DNA from: Oscillospiraceae bacterium
GTDB lineage: Bacteria > Bacillota > Clostridia > Oscillospirales > CAG-272
Reading direction: 5' to 3'
Length of the DNA stretch: 60,286 nucleotides
NCBI GenBank assembly: GCA_015064855.1
Contig: SVRK01000007.1
Location: forward strand, 1 to 60,286
Shown here: positions 35,793 to 44,685 of the stretch, one piece after another
How the letters are laid out: every line of letters begins with the position of its first letter
Numbering within the stretch: the first letter of the stretch is position 1
Made by a program: the position numbers and the translations under genes
Notes under the pieces: generated by a model
Databases searched by the model: none
Seen by the model: the letters and a program-made list of their open reading frames with translations, nothing else
Told to the model about the DNA's origin: nothing

Positions 35793-36965
35793 ATGAGAAA
35801 ATTTTTCACATCTGAATCAGTAACAGAGGGACATCCCGACAAAATTTGTGACCAAATTTCAGACGCAATACTTGACGAAATGCTTCGCCAAGATCCATAT
35901 TCTCGCGTTGCTTGTGAGACATTTGTAACAACTGGTATTGTCAATATAATGGGTGAAATTACAACTAGCGCATATGTTGATATTCCTGCAGTTGTTCGTA
36001 AAACTGTACGTGAAATCGGATATGATAGAGCTAAATATGGCTTCGACTCTGAAACCTGTGCAGTAGTTACATCTATTCACGAGCAATCACCTGATATTGC
36101 GCTCGGTGTTGACAACTCACAAGAGGCAAAGAACGGAGAAGCAGAGAACGATCATGGTGCCGGCGACCAAGGACTTATGTTCGGTTATGCTTGTAACGAA
36201 ACCAAGGAGCTTATGCCACTTCCAATTTCACTAGCTCATAAGCTTGCTATGCGCTTGACAGAGGTAAGAAAAAGTGGACTTTTATCATATCTTCGTCCTG
36301 ATGGAAAAACTCAGGTTACCGTTGAATATGATAATGACAAGCCTGTAAGAATTGAAGCTATTGTAGTTTCATCACAGCACAGTGCAGACGTTAGTCTTGA
36401 GCTAATTAGAAATGACGTTATTAAAAATGTTATTTTGCCAATCGTTCCAAACGAAATGATTGACGATAATACCAAGATTTACGTAAACCCAACAGGACGC
36501 TTCGTTATCGGTGGTCCTTGTGGGGACACCGGTCTTACAGGTAGAAAGATTATCGTTGATACATATGGTGGATATTCACGTCATGGTGGCGGTGCTTTCT
36601 CCGGAAAAGACCCGACAAAGGTTGACCGTTCAGCCTCTTATGCTGCAAGATACGTTGCAAAGAATATCGTGGCCTCTGGCGTTGCCGACAAATGTGAGGT
36701 TCAAATTGCATATGCTATTGGTGTTGCAAAGCCTGTTTCGGTACTAGTTGATACATTTGGTACTGCAAAGGTTGATGAAGAAAAAATTGCTGAATTTGTG
36801 AGCGCTAACGTTGACCTTCGTCCAAGTGCAATTATAAATAAATTCGACCTCCGTCGTCCTATATATCGTCAAATTGCCGCTTATGGTCACGTAGGTAGAG
36901 AAGACCTTGATTTACCTTGGGAAAAAACAGACCTTGCAGACAAAATTGCAAAAGAGCTGTTATAA
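35793..36965 (+). CDS. metK: S-adenosylmethionine synthetase
   Basis: MetK makes SAM from methionine and ATP. The 390-residue protein has the family start [23 protein letters not shown], the ATP-binding [12 protein letters not shown] at about residues 117-128, and the phosphate loop [17 protein letters not shown] near 260-276. It starts at an ATG after TAGGAGAA, downstream of the SAM-I riboswitch that senses its product. Together with luxS and mtnN later in the window it supports an activated methyl cycle. Confidence 0.99.
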   Translation: MRKFFTSESVTEGHPDKICDQISDAILDEMLRQDPYSRVACETFVTTGIVNIMGEITTSAYVDIPAVVRKTVREIGYDRAKYGFDSETCAVVTSIHEQSPDIALGVDNSQEAKNGEAENDHGAGDQGLMFGYACNETKELMPLPISLAHKLAMRLTEVRKSGLLSYLRPDGKTQVTVEYDNDKPVRIEAIVVSSQHSADVSLELIRNDVIKNVILPIVPNEMIDDNTKIYVNPTGRFVIGGPCGDTGLTGRKIIVDTYGGYSRHGGGAFSGKDPTKVDRSASYAARYVAKNIVASGVADKCEVQIAYAIGVAKPVSVLVDTFGTAKVDEEKIAEFVSANVDLRPSAIINKFDLRRPIYRQIAAYGHVGREDLDLPWEKTDLADKIAKELL

Positions 36966-36974
36966 TTTAAAATT

Positions 36975-37003
36975 AAAATGAGCGAGAAATCGCTCATTTT
37001 TTA
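36975..37003 (+). terminator. metK terminator
   Basis: AAAATGAGCGA / TCGCTCATTTTTT. Confidence 0.88.
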
Positions 37004-37032
37004 TTGAATTGATAGTTAATTTATGCTAAAAT
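37004..37032 (+). promoter_or_regulatory. recD2 operon promoter
   Basis: TTGAAT, 17-base spacer, TAAAAT, about 30 bases before recD2. Confidence 0.65.
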
Positions 37033-37060
37033 AATATCAATGCTAACTAAGGAGGTTTTT

Positions 37061-39268
37061 ATGGATATTTATATTTCAGGCACAGTTGAAAAAATAGTAT
37101 TTCAGAGCACCTCTACGTGGTATAGCGTGTGCGACGTTTCACTTGACACCGGTGAGGTTATTACTGTTGTTGGTACTTTGCCTTACGTCTCGGTAGGCGA
37201 GGGGATAGAGGCAAGCGGTAGCTTTATAACAAGCAAGGAATATGGCAAGCAATTTAAGATAGAAACCTTTAAAAAAACCTTGCCACAAGCTAAAAATAGC
37301 ATACTTCGTTATTTATCCAGCGGTGCGATTAAAGGGGTTGGCGCCAAAATTGCAAAAAAAATCGTTGACGAATATGGCGAGGACTCATTTGACGTTATCG
37401 AAAACCATCCCGATTGGCTTACTAACATAAACGGAATTTCGAGAAAAAAAGCATATGAAATAAGCTTTGATTTTAAGGAAAAATCTGATGTTAGAGAAAT
37501 AATGACCTATTCTGTTGGCTTTATTTCTGCTGAAAATGCAATAAAAATATATAAAAAATGGGGCAAAAATGCTTTAAGCACGCTAAAGGAAAACCCGTAT
37601 GCCTTATGCAGTGATAGTATAGGTATAAGCTTTAAAACCGCTGATGAAATTGCACTGGGTGCTGGAACGTCATTCGACAGTAAGCATAGGATTGAGGCTG
37701 GAATAAAATACGTTTTGGGTGTTTATGCAACGCGTGATGGACATACGTACGTAAAAACGGAGCTTTTGATCGACTCTGTATCGAAATTTATAGGAGTTGA
37801 CAAAGGGCTAATACAAGAGGTTATAGACTGTGAGGAAATTACCGGAGTGGTTAAGCTAGTTTGTGAAAACGAGCCGTGCGTTGCTCTTGGTGAGCTTTAT
37901 TATGCCGAAATTAACATATCAAAAAAACTAAAGCATATAAATAAGCATGCAGTCGAACTTAATAATGCAAATTTAGAGTACGTGGTTGCCGATTTAGAAG
38001 CAAGAGATGGGATAAAATATGCTTCACTCCAAAAAAAGGCTATTTTTGAGGCTTTGAAAAATGGTGTTATGGTGTTAACCGGTGGACCCGGAACGGGTAA
38101 AACAACGGTAATTAAAGCGCTTCTGGAGATATTTAATCACCTCGATATGAGTTGCGCCTTGTGTGCACCAACAGGACGCGCCTCTAAAAGAATGAGCGAG
38201 GCAACGGGCAAGGAGGCAAAAACAATACACCGCCTGCTTGAGGTAGCGACAGGGGCTGAATATTCGGGTGAGCCGAGATTTACAAGAAACAATTCAAATC
38301 CACTTGATGAGGACGTTATTATAGTTGACGAGTCCTCAATGATTGACGTACGCTTAATGAGCTCACTTTTGAGTGCGATGAAAACAGGAACACGCTTGAT
38401 TTTAATAGGCGATATCGACCAGCTTCCGTCAGTTGGCGAGGGTAACGTATTAAACGATATTATTTTTTCAGAAAAATTTTCCGTTGTATGTCTAAATGAA
38501 ATCTTTCGTCAGGCAGAAAGCAGTGGAATTGTAGCAAACGCCCATAAAATCAACAAAGGAGAAATCCCCAATTTAAAGGAGAAATATGACGATTTTTTCT
38601 TTATACAGGTAGAGGACGAAAGAATTCCCGACTATATTTCCGATTTGTGTAAAAACAGGCTTCCTAAAAAATATGGTAAAAGTGCCTGTGAACAAATACA
38701 AATTATAACGCCAACAAAAAAAGGCGTTGCAGGTACAGTAAACTTGAATTTTGTTTTACAAAAGGGCTTAAATCCGCAAAGCACACAAAAAACGGAGCTT
38801 ACAAAAGGTCAAAGCAAGGTTTACCGCATTGGCGACAAGGTTATGCAGACTAAAAACAATTACGATATTGAATGGATAAGCGAAGCAAACGGAATTGAAA
38901 TGCTCGGTATGGGTATTTTCAACGGTGATATTGGTACTGTCAAAGAGATAAACGATAATGTTTTAACCGTTGATTACAGCGGAAAGCTTGTAGAATATAA
39001 TTATGACGAGCTTGACGAAATTGAGCATTCATACGCTATTACCGTTCATAAAAGCCAGGGTAGTGAATATCCGATAGTTATAATTCCTATTTTCAGCTCC
39101 TGTCCTTATATGCTACTTACAAGAAATTTAGTATATACTGCATTGACAAGAGCAGAAAAAATGGCTATACTTATAGGTGATGCGAAAACTTTTTTTGCTA
39201 TGATTGAAAATAATGTTAAAATAACAAGAAATACAATGCTTAAAAGGCTTTTGATAAAGGGTGAATAA
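37061..39268 (+). CDS. recD2: RecD2-type SF1B DNA helicase
   Basis: A 5'-3' helicase that acts without RecBC in many Firmicutes, in DNA repair and fork maintenance. The N-terminus (DIYISGTVEKIVFQSTSTWYSVCDV) is the OB-like domain of RecD2, followed by helix-hairpin-helix repeats (GVGAKIAKKIVDEYG, LTNINGISRKKAYEI). The Walker A motif LTGGPGTGKTTVI is at about residue 340, Walker B VDESSMIDV, then GDIDQLPSVGEG, NEIFRQAE and the C-terminal SYAITVHKSQGSEYP. The ATG at 37061 follows GGAGG and is preferred to one seven codons earlier. Its stop overlaps the comF start. Confidence 0.95.
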   Translation: MDIYISGTVEKIVFQSTSTWYSVCDVSLDTGEVITVVGTLPYVSVGEGIEASGSFITSKEYGKQFKIETFKKTLPQAKNSILRYLSSGAIKGVGAKIAKKIVDEYGEDSFDVIENHPDWLTNINGISRKKAYEISFDFKEKSDVREIMTYSVGFISAENAIKIYKKWGKNALSTLKENPYALCSDSIGISFKTADEIALGAGTSFDSKHRIEAGIKYVLGVYATRDGHTYVKTELLIDSVSKFIGVDKGLIQEVIDCEEITGVVKLVCENEPCVALGELYYAEINISKKLKHINKHAVELNNANLEYVVADLEARDGIKYASLQKKAIFEALKNGVMVLTGGPGTGKTTVIKALLEIFNHLDMSCALCAPTGRASKRMSEATGKEAKTIHRLLEVATGAEYSGEPRFTRNNSNPLDEDVIIVDESSMIDVRLMSSLLSAMKTGTRLILIGDIDQLPSVGEGNVLNDIIFSEKFSVVCLNEIFRQAESSGIVANAHKINKGEIPNLKEKYDDFFFIQVEDERIPDYISDLCKNRLPKKYGKSACEQIQIITPTKKGVAGTVNLNFVLQKGLNPQSTQKTELTKGQSKVYRIGDKVMQTKNNYDIEWISEANGIEMLGMGIFNGDIGTVKEINDNVLTVDYSGKLVEYNYDELDEIEHSYAITVHKSQGSEYPIVIIPIFSSCPYMLLTRNLVYTALTRAEKMAILIGDAKTFFAMIENNVKITRNTMLKRLLIKGE

Positions 39269-39993
39269 TGACTTTTTGGGAATTAGTAAAACGCATCATT
39301 ATCACTAGAAAATGCCTTTTGTGTAAAGAGCCTATTTCGTATGATGAGAAAGAACCGTTCTGTGAGAATTGTATAAAAGAATGGCAAAGCTTTATTGATG
39401 CTAAATGTCATAGATGCGGATATAAATCAAGCGAATGTACGTGCTTGCCAAGTAAAATAAGAGCTATAAGTCCATATGGCGCTGTGTATTGTGTTTTTTA
39501 CGATGCAAAATCAAATTTCAAGGTAAACGGCTTACTTTTCAAGCTGAAAAGAGATTATAATAGAAGTCTTATAGATTTTTGCGCTGAAAAAATAACGGAA
39601 AATATTTTACTTATGTGCAAAAGACATTCAATAGATTATAAGACCTTTAGTGTTACTTACGTTACAAGACGCAAAAAGGGAAGGGGCAAATATGGCTTTG
39701 ATCATGCACAGCTGCTAGCTCGTTCAATTTCTAAAAAGCTCGGTATAACGCTAGAAAAAACAATAGTAAATGTCGGCACGCTTGAACAAAAATCACTTAC
39801 CAAGGTTGAAAGAGAACAAAACGCAAAAGAGTCATATATTCTTTATGAAAAAGCAGATGTGAAAAATAAAAGCTACTTTTTAGTAGATGATATAATAACC
39901 TCGGGCGCAACAATGAAATCGTGCGCTATGATATTAAAGGATAATGGCGCAAACGAGATATTTCCGATTTCGTTTGCCAAAGATAATAGATAA
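39268..39993 (+). CDS. comF: ComF family protein (phosphoribosyltransferase-like)
   Basis: A ComF homologue of 241 residues, related to late competence proteins that help handle incoming single-stranded DNA. The N-terminal zinc finger has CLLCKEPI, PFCENC and CHRCGYKSSECTC, eight Cys in all. The phosphoribosyltransferase part carries the PRPP loop YFLVDDIITSGATMKSC at about residues 203-219 and RKKGRGKYGFDHA upstream. Its ATG overlaps the recD2 stop (TAATG), so it is coupled to the helicase, and both act on DNA. No other competence gene is seen in the window. Confidence 0.9.
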   Translation: MTFWELVKRIIITRKCLLCKEPISYDEKEPFCENCIKEWQSFIDAKCHRCGYKSSECTCLPSKIRAISPYGAVYCVFYDAKSNFKVNGLLFKLKRDYNRSLIDFCAEKITENILLMCKRHSIDYKTFSVTYVTRRKKGRGKYGFDHAQLLARSISKKLGITLEKTIVNVGTLEQKSLTKVEREQNAKESYILYEKADVKNKSYFLVDDIITSGATMKSCAMILKDNGANEIFPISFAKDNR

Positions 39994-40014
39994 TTATTTA
40001 AAGGAGAAAATACT

Positions 40015-40449
40015 ATGTTAAAAGGAATTCCACAAATCTTATCCCCGGAGCTATTAAAGGTATTATGCGAAATGGGACATAGCGACAGAATAGTAATTGC
40101 AGACGGCAATTTTCCTGCTGAATCAATGGGCAAAAACGCTAAAGTAATTAGATGTGACGGACATGGCGTGCCAGAGCTTCTTGATGCAATTTTACAGCTT
40201 TTCCCGCTTGATACATACGTTGAAAAGCCTGTTTCACTTATGGAAGTAATGAAGGGCGATAACGCTAAAACCCCAATTTGGGACACTTATAAGGAAATTA
40301 TCGCAAAGCACGACCCAAGAGGTTCAGAAACCGTTGGTACTATCGAACGCTTTGCCTTCTATGAGGAAGCAAAAAAGGCGTACGCCATAATCGCTACAAG
40401 CGAAAAGGCAATATACGCAAACATTATGCTCCAAAAGGGAGTAATTTAA
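40015..40449 (+). CDS. fucU: RbsD/FucU family protein, probable L-fucose mutarotase
   Basis: FucU interconverts the alpha and beta anomers of L-fucose, feeding FucI. The 144-residue protein starts MLKGIPQILSPELLKVLCEMGHSDRIVIADGNFPAES, in which the His and Asp of the RbsD/FucU active site are present, and ends ERFAFYEEAKKAYAIIATSEKAIYANIMLQKGVI, where the Tyr and Asn are conserved. The ribosome site is AAGGAG. It follows comF by 22 bases and probably shares its transcript, an unusual location. fucI is 11 kb upstream in the same window, which supports the fucose assignment over ribose. Confidence 0.9.
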   Translation: MLKGIPQILSPELLKVLCEMGHSDRIVIADGNFPAESMGKNAKVIRCDGHGVPELLDAILQLFPLDTYVEKPVSLMEVMKGDNAKTPIWDTYKEIIAKHDPRGSETVGTIERFAFYEEAKKAYAIIATSEKAIYANIMLQKGVI

Positions 40450-40478
40450 TTAAACGTTTGGTAAAATTGGAGGATAAT

Positions 40479-41609
40479 ATGTTAAGAGGAAAATCAAAAA
40501 AGATATTTGCCTTTTTACTAGCGCTTGCTATACTTGCTTCAGTCTTGTTGCTTTCTTCCTGCAAACTAAAATTACCAAATCTTCCTACTACTGGTAGTGA
40601 AAGTGAAGAAGGCAAGCTTGCAACTCCCAAGAACGTAAGCTTTAATGATAATACTAATGAGGTTTCCTGGCAAGGTGTTGAAAACGCAACAGGATATCTC
40701 CTTTGGGTTAACGGAAATACTTACGAAATTGGCGCAGTTGATTTATCTAAAAAAATTGTACTACTTGAAGGAATAAATGAATTTAAGGTAAAAGCTATTG
40801 GTGATGAAGAATTTGCAGATTCAAATTGGTCTCAAACAGTTACTTACACAATGACTGTGCAAGCAGAAGAGTCACTTTATAATAAAGTAAATATCAAGGT
40901 TGCCGAAACAGCAAAAGATAATGGCTATGATTATGGATATGAGCTTATAAGAGTTGTAGGGATATCAAGTGCACGCCTTGAGGCTAATAGATTTGGAGAA
41001 AATATTTGCTTTGAGGTGGTAGCTCAAAAGAGCGGAAAACTTTACAATTTACAAGTTAGATATGGTTGGGATGATGCCGAAACTGTACAAGAAATGATAG
41101 AGAATATTGATAAAGCCGCTCCAATAAAAACTTATATCAATAAAGTGGCTACTTATAACGCCAAAAATGCTGTCACACAATTAGACAAGCATGATAAAAA
41201 TAAATTAAATGAGGATGGCTCCTACAAATCTGCCGAATCACTATTAAAAAGTGGTTCGTATGATGGAAAAATGCAAGAGCTAAAAAATCACGGCTATCAA
41301 ATAACAGTTCTGGATAGCGTTGTAAGAGAAGGCTATGAAAATGGCTCAGAGTTTGCTTTTAATATAGTTGGCACCTACAAGGCAACAAAGGCTGGGGCTG
41401 ACGACGTTTATTTTTCTTCAATTATGCGCGTTGACATTTTAAACCCATCAAGAAATGAAGTGGCGAACTATACTACATTTTTAGAATATGAACAGTACAG
41501 AAATGTTACTGAAAAAAAGTATGTTCTTCATGAAAAAGGAACAACGTTAGATTATATTTTGGATTGGGAACAAAAAAGCGTTGAAGAACAAGTGCCAAGC
41601 ACAAATTAG
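40479..41609 (+). CDS. Lipoprotein with fibronectin type III-like domain
   Basis: A 376-residue exported lipoprotein of unknown role. The signal peptide runs from KKIFAFLLALAILASVLLLSSC, where Cys is the lipidation site at about residue 30. Residues about 50-130 look like a fibronectin type III sandwich (PKNVSFNDNTNEVSWQGVENATGYLLWVNG...FKVKAIGDEEFADSNWS). The remaining 240 residues are polar and match no family known to me. The start at 40479 follows GGAGG; an earlier in-frame GTG/ATG lies before that site. It is the last gene of the recD2-comF-fucU run. Confidence 0.75.
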   Translation: MLRGKSKKIFAFLLALAILASVLLLSSCKLKLPNLPTTGSESEEGKLATPKNVSFNDNTNEVSWQGVENATGYLLWVNGNTYEIGAVDLSKKIVLLEGINEFKVKAIGDEEFADSNWSQTVTYTMTVQAEESLYNKVNIKVAETAKDNGYDYGYELIRVVGISSARLEANRFGENICFEVVAQKSGKLYNLQVRYGWDDAETVQEMIENIDKAAPIKTYINKVATYNAKNAVTQLDKHDKNKLNEDGSYKSAESLLKSGSYDGKMQELKNHGYQITVLDSVVREGYENGSEFAFNIVGTYKATKAGADDVYFSSIMRVDILNPSRNEVANYTTFLEYEQYRNVTEKKYVLHEKGTTLDYILDWEQKSVEEQVPSTN

Positions 41610-41617
41610 TATACAAA

Positions 41618-41646
41618 AAAGAGTACGCATTTTGCGTACTCTTTGC
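41618..41646 (+). terminator. Terminator of the recD2-lipoprotein operon
   Basis: AAAGAGTACGCA / TGCGTACTCTTT. Confidence 0.8.
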
Positions 41647-41650
41647 ATCT

Positions 41651-41682
41651 AAAAAGGCAGACCTCGGTCTGCCTTTTGTTGT
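41651..41682. terminator. Second, bidirectional terminator facing ackA
   Basis: AAAAAGGCAGACC / GGTCTGCCTTTT with a two-base loop; it has T-rich tails on both strands and probably ends ackA transcripts. Confidence 0.8.
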
Positions 41683-41692
41683 TTTTATTTAA

Positions 41693-42952
41693 TTATTTAC
41701 CCGATACAAGTCTTTCTGTATCCATAGCAATCATAAGCTCTTCGTTTGTTGGGAGAACGTAAACCTTAACCTTTGAGTTAGGTGTTGAAATTTCTACGAT
41801 GTCAGATTGACGAAGTGTCTTTGCATTCTTTTCAAGGTCAAGCTCAATGCCGTAGAAGTCCATGTTAGCACAAGCTCTTTCACGAAGCTCAGGGTTGTTT
41901 TCACCCATACCTGCAGTAAATACAATAGCATCAAGACCGTTCATAGCAGCGGTGTATGAGCCGATGTATTGCTTAACTTGGTATGCAAGGATTTCAGCAG
42001 CGAGCTTACAGTTCTTTGAAACTCTAGCCTTACCCTCGTCAGTTGTTGGGCAGGTCTTTAAGTCAGGGTTGAATTCACCGCGGATAGCAGCCTCGATATC
42101 ACGGCTGTCAGAGGAGTACTCTGAAACGCCGAGGAAACCGCATTTCTTATTTAAGAAATCGGAGATTTCATCAACACCGATGTTATATTTCTTCATAATG
42201 AAAGGAACGATAGCTGGGTCGATAGAACCGCAACGTGTACCCATTTCAACACCTGCAAGTGGGGTAAAGCCCATGCTTGTGTCAAGGCATTTGCCATCTC
42301 TAACCGCTGAAATAGAAGAGCCGTTACCGATATGGCAAGTAACAATCTTTGAATCCTTCTTGTTAAGAATCTTGTTCATTTCTTGAGAAACAAACTTATG
42401 AGATGTGCCGTGCATACCGTATCTTCTAATACCGTCATTTTCAATCATAGACATCGGAAGAGCATAAGTATATGCCTCTGCCGGCATTGTTTGGTGGAAA
42501 GCGGTATCAAATACAGCAACCTGAGGAACAGTTGGCATAACCTTTTGACAGCCCTTAATACCCATAATGTGAGCAGGGTTGTGGAGTGGTGCAAACTCAC
42601 TGCACTTGTCAATTACGTTGATAACCTCGTCATTAATAACACAGCTATCAAAGAAGTACGAGCTTCCGTGAACAACTCTGTGTCCGATAGCATCAATTTC
42701 ATCCATGTTCTTGATACAGCCGTATTCAGCGTCTGTAAGCATATTTACAACAATTTCAGTAGCAACGGAGTGGTCAGGCATAGGAATTTCCTTCTTAATC
42801 TTCTTTGAGCCATCGCCAAGCTTATGGTCGATTAAGCTACCCTCCATACCGATTCTCTCACAAATACCTTTAGCTAGAACCTCTTTTGTCTCGGTGTTCA
42901 TAAGCTGATATTTAAGTGATGAGCTACCTGCATTTACAACTAAAACCTTCAT
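41693..42952 (-). CDS. ackA: Acetate kinase
   Basis: AckA makes ATP and acetate from acetyl phosphate, the main energy-yielding branch of acetogenic fermentation. The 419 residues include the N-terminal MKVLVVNAGSSSLKYQL, the signature HRVVHGSSYF near residue 87, VFDTAFHQTMP, GMHGTSHKFVS and MGFTPLAGVEMGTRCGSIDP. The ATG at 42952 follows GGAGG; a longer reading frame upstream (to 43033) covers the promoter and is rejected. No phosphotransacetylase gene is adjacent. The promoter overlaps that of the divergent tmcAL. Confidence 0.98.
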   Translation of the reverse strand: MKVLVVNAGSSSLKYQLMNTETKEVLAKGICERIGMEGSLIDHKLGDGSKKIKKEIPMPDHSVATEIVVNMLTDAEYGCIKNMDEIDAIGHRVVHGSSYFFDSCVINDEVINVIDKCSEFAPLHNPAHIMGIKGCQKVMPTVPQVAVFDTAFHQTMPAEAYTYALPMSMIENDGIRRYGMHGTSHKFVSQEMNKILNKKDSKIVTCHIGNGSSISAVRDGKCLDTSMGFTPLAGVEMGTRCGSIDPAIVPFIMKKYNIGVDEISDFLNKKCGFLGVSEYSSDSRDIEAAIRGEFNPDLKTCPTTDEGKARVSKNCKLAAEILAYQVKQYIGSYTAAMNGLDAIVFTAGMGENNPELRERACANMDFYGIELDLEKNAKTLRQSDIVEISTPNSKVKVYVLPTNEELMIAMDTERLVSGK

Positions 42953-42978
42953 TAAATTTACCTCCAAAAATTTGTTTC

Positions 42979-43007
42979 TTGACAAAACATAAAATTTCAA
43001 GTATATT
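42979..43007 (+). promoter_or_regulatory. tmcAL promoter, overlapping the ackA promoter
   Basis: Consensus TTGACA, 17-base spacer, TATATT. Its -10 (43002-43007) overlaps the -10 of the opposite promoter by three bases. Confidence 0.65.
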
Positions 43008-43033
43008 ATATATGAAAAGAATACTAAATTCAA
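43005..43033 (-). promoter_or_regulatory. ackA promoter
   Basis: Minus-strand TTGAAT, 17-base spacer, consensus TATAAT, with the start codon about 50 bases downstream. Confidence 0.7.
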
Positions 43034-43090
43034 GTATTATATAAAAATAAAATGCTTTTTTTACCAAGTTTTTTAGAAAGGGCGTGTCTT

Positions 43091-44260
43091 ATGTCAAAGG
43101 TTGTAGGTATCATTTGCGAATATAATCCTTTTCATCTCGGTCATAAATACCAAATTGACAAAATTAGAGAAGAAATGCCCGATGCTAAAATAGCTGCAAT
43201 TATGTCGGGAAACACCGTGCAACGCGGAGAATTTGCAATTCTTGACAAGCATAAAAGGGCTGAAATTGCACTTTTAAACGGTGTTGATTTGGTACTTGAA
43301 ATGCCTTTTCCATATTCCTCTTCAACTGCAGAAATTTTTGCAAGCGCGGGGGTGGAAATTGCCTCAAAAATCGGTTGTAGTTATCTTTATTTTGGTACAG
43401 AAAATTGCGATATACATTATCTTGAGGCTATCGCCTCAGCAATAGGCACGCGCGAATTTGAAAGTGCATTAAAAAAACACCTTCAAAATAAGCGTATGAG
43501 TCATATAATTGCAAAGGAACGCGCACTTTTTGATATGGGCTTTGATAAAAGTATGCTTCCTAATGATATGCTTGGAGTTGAGTATATTCGCGCAATTAGA
43601 AAAAAGAAAGCAAAAATCACGCCTTGTGCCATTTCTCGTGTGGGCGCAGGATATAATGATAAGGGTGAGTGCGAAATAATGTCAGCCTCAGCAATTCGCG
43701 ATTATTTTTATAATAATAATAATTCGTTTATCAGTGTGCCTAAAAAAGCAATGCCAATCTACAAAAACGCTCAAAAAGAAAAGTCAATTCTTTCTATAAA
43801 AAAAGCATATGATTTCCTTCATAGAATAGCTTTGGTTATCCCACGACAAAGACTTGATACAGCATTCGATTCAACTCCTGAAATAGGCGCACTTATAAAA
43901 GACAGCGCAAACAGCTCTAAAAACGGAGAAGAATTTTTCAAAAAGCTAACGTCAAAGTCATTTACCTATGCAAGGGTTAGACGTGCTTTGATTTATGCTG
44001 TTTATGATGTAAAAGCAATAGACAAAGCACCCAAATTTGCATTTTTGCTCGGTGCAAACGAAAACGGCAGAGCTATATTAAATAACGTTAAAAAGGAAAA
44101 ATTTACAATTTTGACAAAGCATTCCGACGCAAAAAATTTAGACGAGGAAGCAACGTATATTATGAATTTGTCATATGAGGCAAACAAGCTTTATAACACG
44201 CTTTTAGAGGAAGCAAAGCCTCTTGATGATGTGTATAAAATATTACCTATAATCAAATAA
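43091..44260 (+). CDS. tmcAL: tRNA(Met) cytidine acetate ligase
   Basis: TmcAL (YlbM) activates acetate with ATP and acetylates C34 of elongator tRNA-Met (ac4C). The 389-residue protein starts MSKVVGIICEYNPFHLGHKYQ, the nucleotidylyltransferase motif with HLGH; it also has IMSGNTVQRGEFAI, DLVLEMPFPYSSSTAEIFA and the SASAIRDYF segment near residue 200. The ATG at 43091 follows AGAAAGGG and is preferred over one 13 codons upstream. The tRNA substrate is encoded at 21875 in this window and acetate kinase stands back to back with it. Confidence 0.93.
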   Translation: MSKVVGIICEYNPFHLGHKYQIDKIREEMPDAKIAAIMSGNTVQRGEFAILDKHKRAEIALLNGVDLVLEMPFPYSSSTAEIFASAGVEIASKIGCSYLYFGTENCDIHYLEAIASAIGTREFESALKKHLQNKRMSHIIAKERALFDMGFDKSMLPNDMLGVEYIRAIRKKKAKITPCAISRVGAGYNDKGECEIMSASAIRDYFYNNNNSFISVPKKAMPIYKNAQKEKSILSIKKAYDFLHRIALVIPRQRLDTAFDSTPEIGALIKDSANSSKNGEEFFKKLTSKSFTYARVRRALIYAVYDVKAIDKAPKFAFLLGANENGRAILNNVKKEKFTILTKHSDAKNLDEEATYIMNLSYEANKLYNTLLEEAKPLDDVYKILPIIK

Positions 44261-44261
44261 A

Positions 44262-44298
44262 AACAGGCTAAAGCATCAGCTTCAGCCTGTTTTTTTAG
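44262..44298 (+). terminator. tmcAL terminator
   Basis: AACAGGCTAAAGC / GCTTCAGCCTGTT followed by TTTTTT. Confidence 0.85.
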
Positions 44299-44302
44299 CA
44301 AA

Positions 44303-44539
44303 TTATCGTATTTGATGATTTGCTTCTTTTTCATCATCGGTAACAGTATCTCTAAAGAGAAGTGATATACACCATAAAGCGCAAAGAGCAACTACAACAA
44401 ACACAATTCTTGCACCAATGGAATCTGTACCACCGAAAATCCAACCGACAATATCAAAATTGAATAGTCCTACGCTACCCCAGTTAATGCCACCGACGAT
44501 AAGAAGAGAAAGCGCAATTTTGTCTATTATCATTATCAT
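44303..44539 (-). CDS. DUF378 small membrane protein
   Basis: A 78-residue protein with two spans (about 5-30 and 42-62) and a charged C-terminal tail. ALSLLIVGGINWGSVGLFNFDIVGWIFGG is the defining DUF378 sequence; the function is unknown. The ATG at 44539 follows GGAGGAAC, and a second ATG two codons later is possible. The leader holds an inverted repeat. It lies between the tmcAL terminator and sigK, and points away from sigK. Confidence 0.9.
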   Translation of the reverse strand: MIMIIDKIALSLLIVGGINWGSVGLFNFDIVGWIFGGTDSIGARIVFVVVALCALWCISLLFRDTVTDDEKEANHQIR

Positions 44540-44559
44540 AGGAAGTTCCTCCGTAAATT

Positions 44560-44576
44560 TTGAACATAAAGTTCAA
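44560..44576. promoter_or_regulatory. Inverted repeat in the DUF378-sigK intergenic region
   Basis: TTGAAC-ATAAA-GTTCAA, a 6-5-6 symmetric element 20 bases upstream of the DUF378 start. It could be an operator; nothing else supports that. Confidence 0.3.
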
Positions 44577-44685
44577 TGATATTTTTTGCAAAATTCATAT
44601 ATATATTCAAAAAACATCACTCAAAAATTTTCCTGACAAGCAATAAATAGGAATTTGTAAAATATTATTTATCGAGGTGATTATA

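Noticed and set aside
41862..42386. Open frames antisense to ackA
   Set aside because: Shadow translations of a strongly conserved gene; low complexity and no start signals.
42953..43033. 27-residue extension of acetate kinase
   Set aside because: It covers the promoter, lacks a ribosome site and homologues start at MKVLVVNAGSSS.
44577..44685. Sigma-E-type promoter for sigK
   Set aside because: CATATATATA is near the consensus but the positions do not fit CATANNNTA or CATACANT, and the region is generally A/T repetitive.
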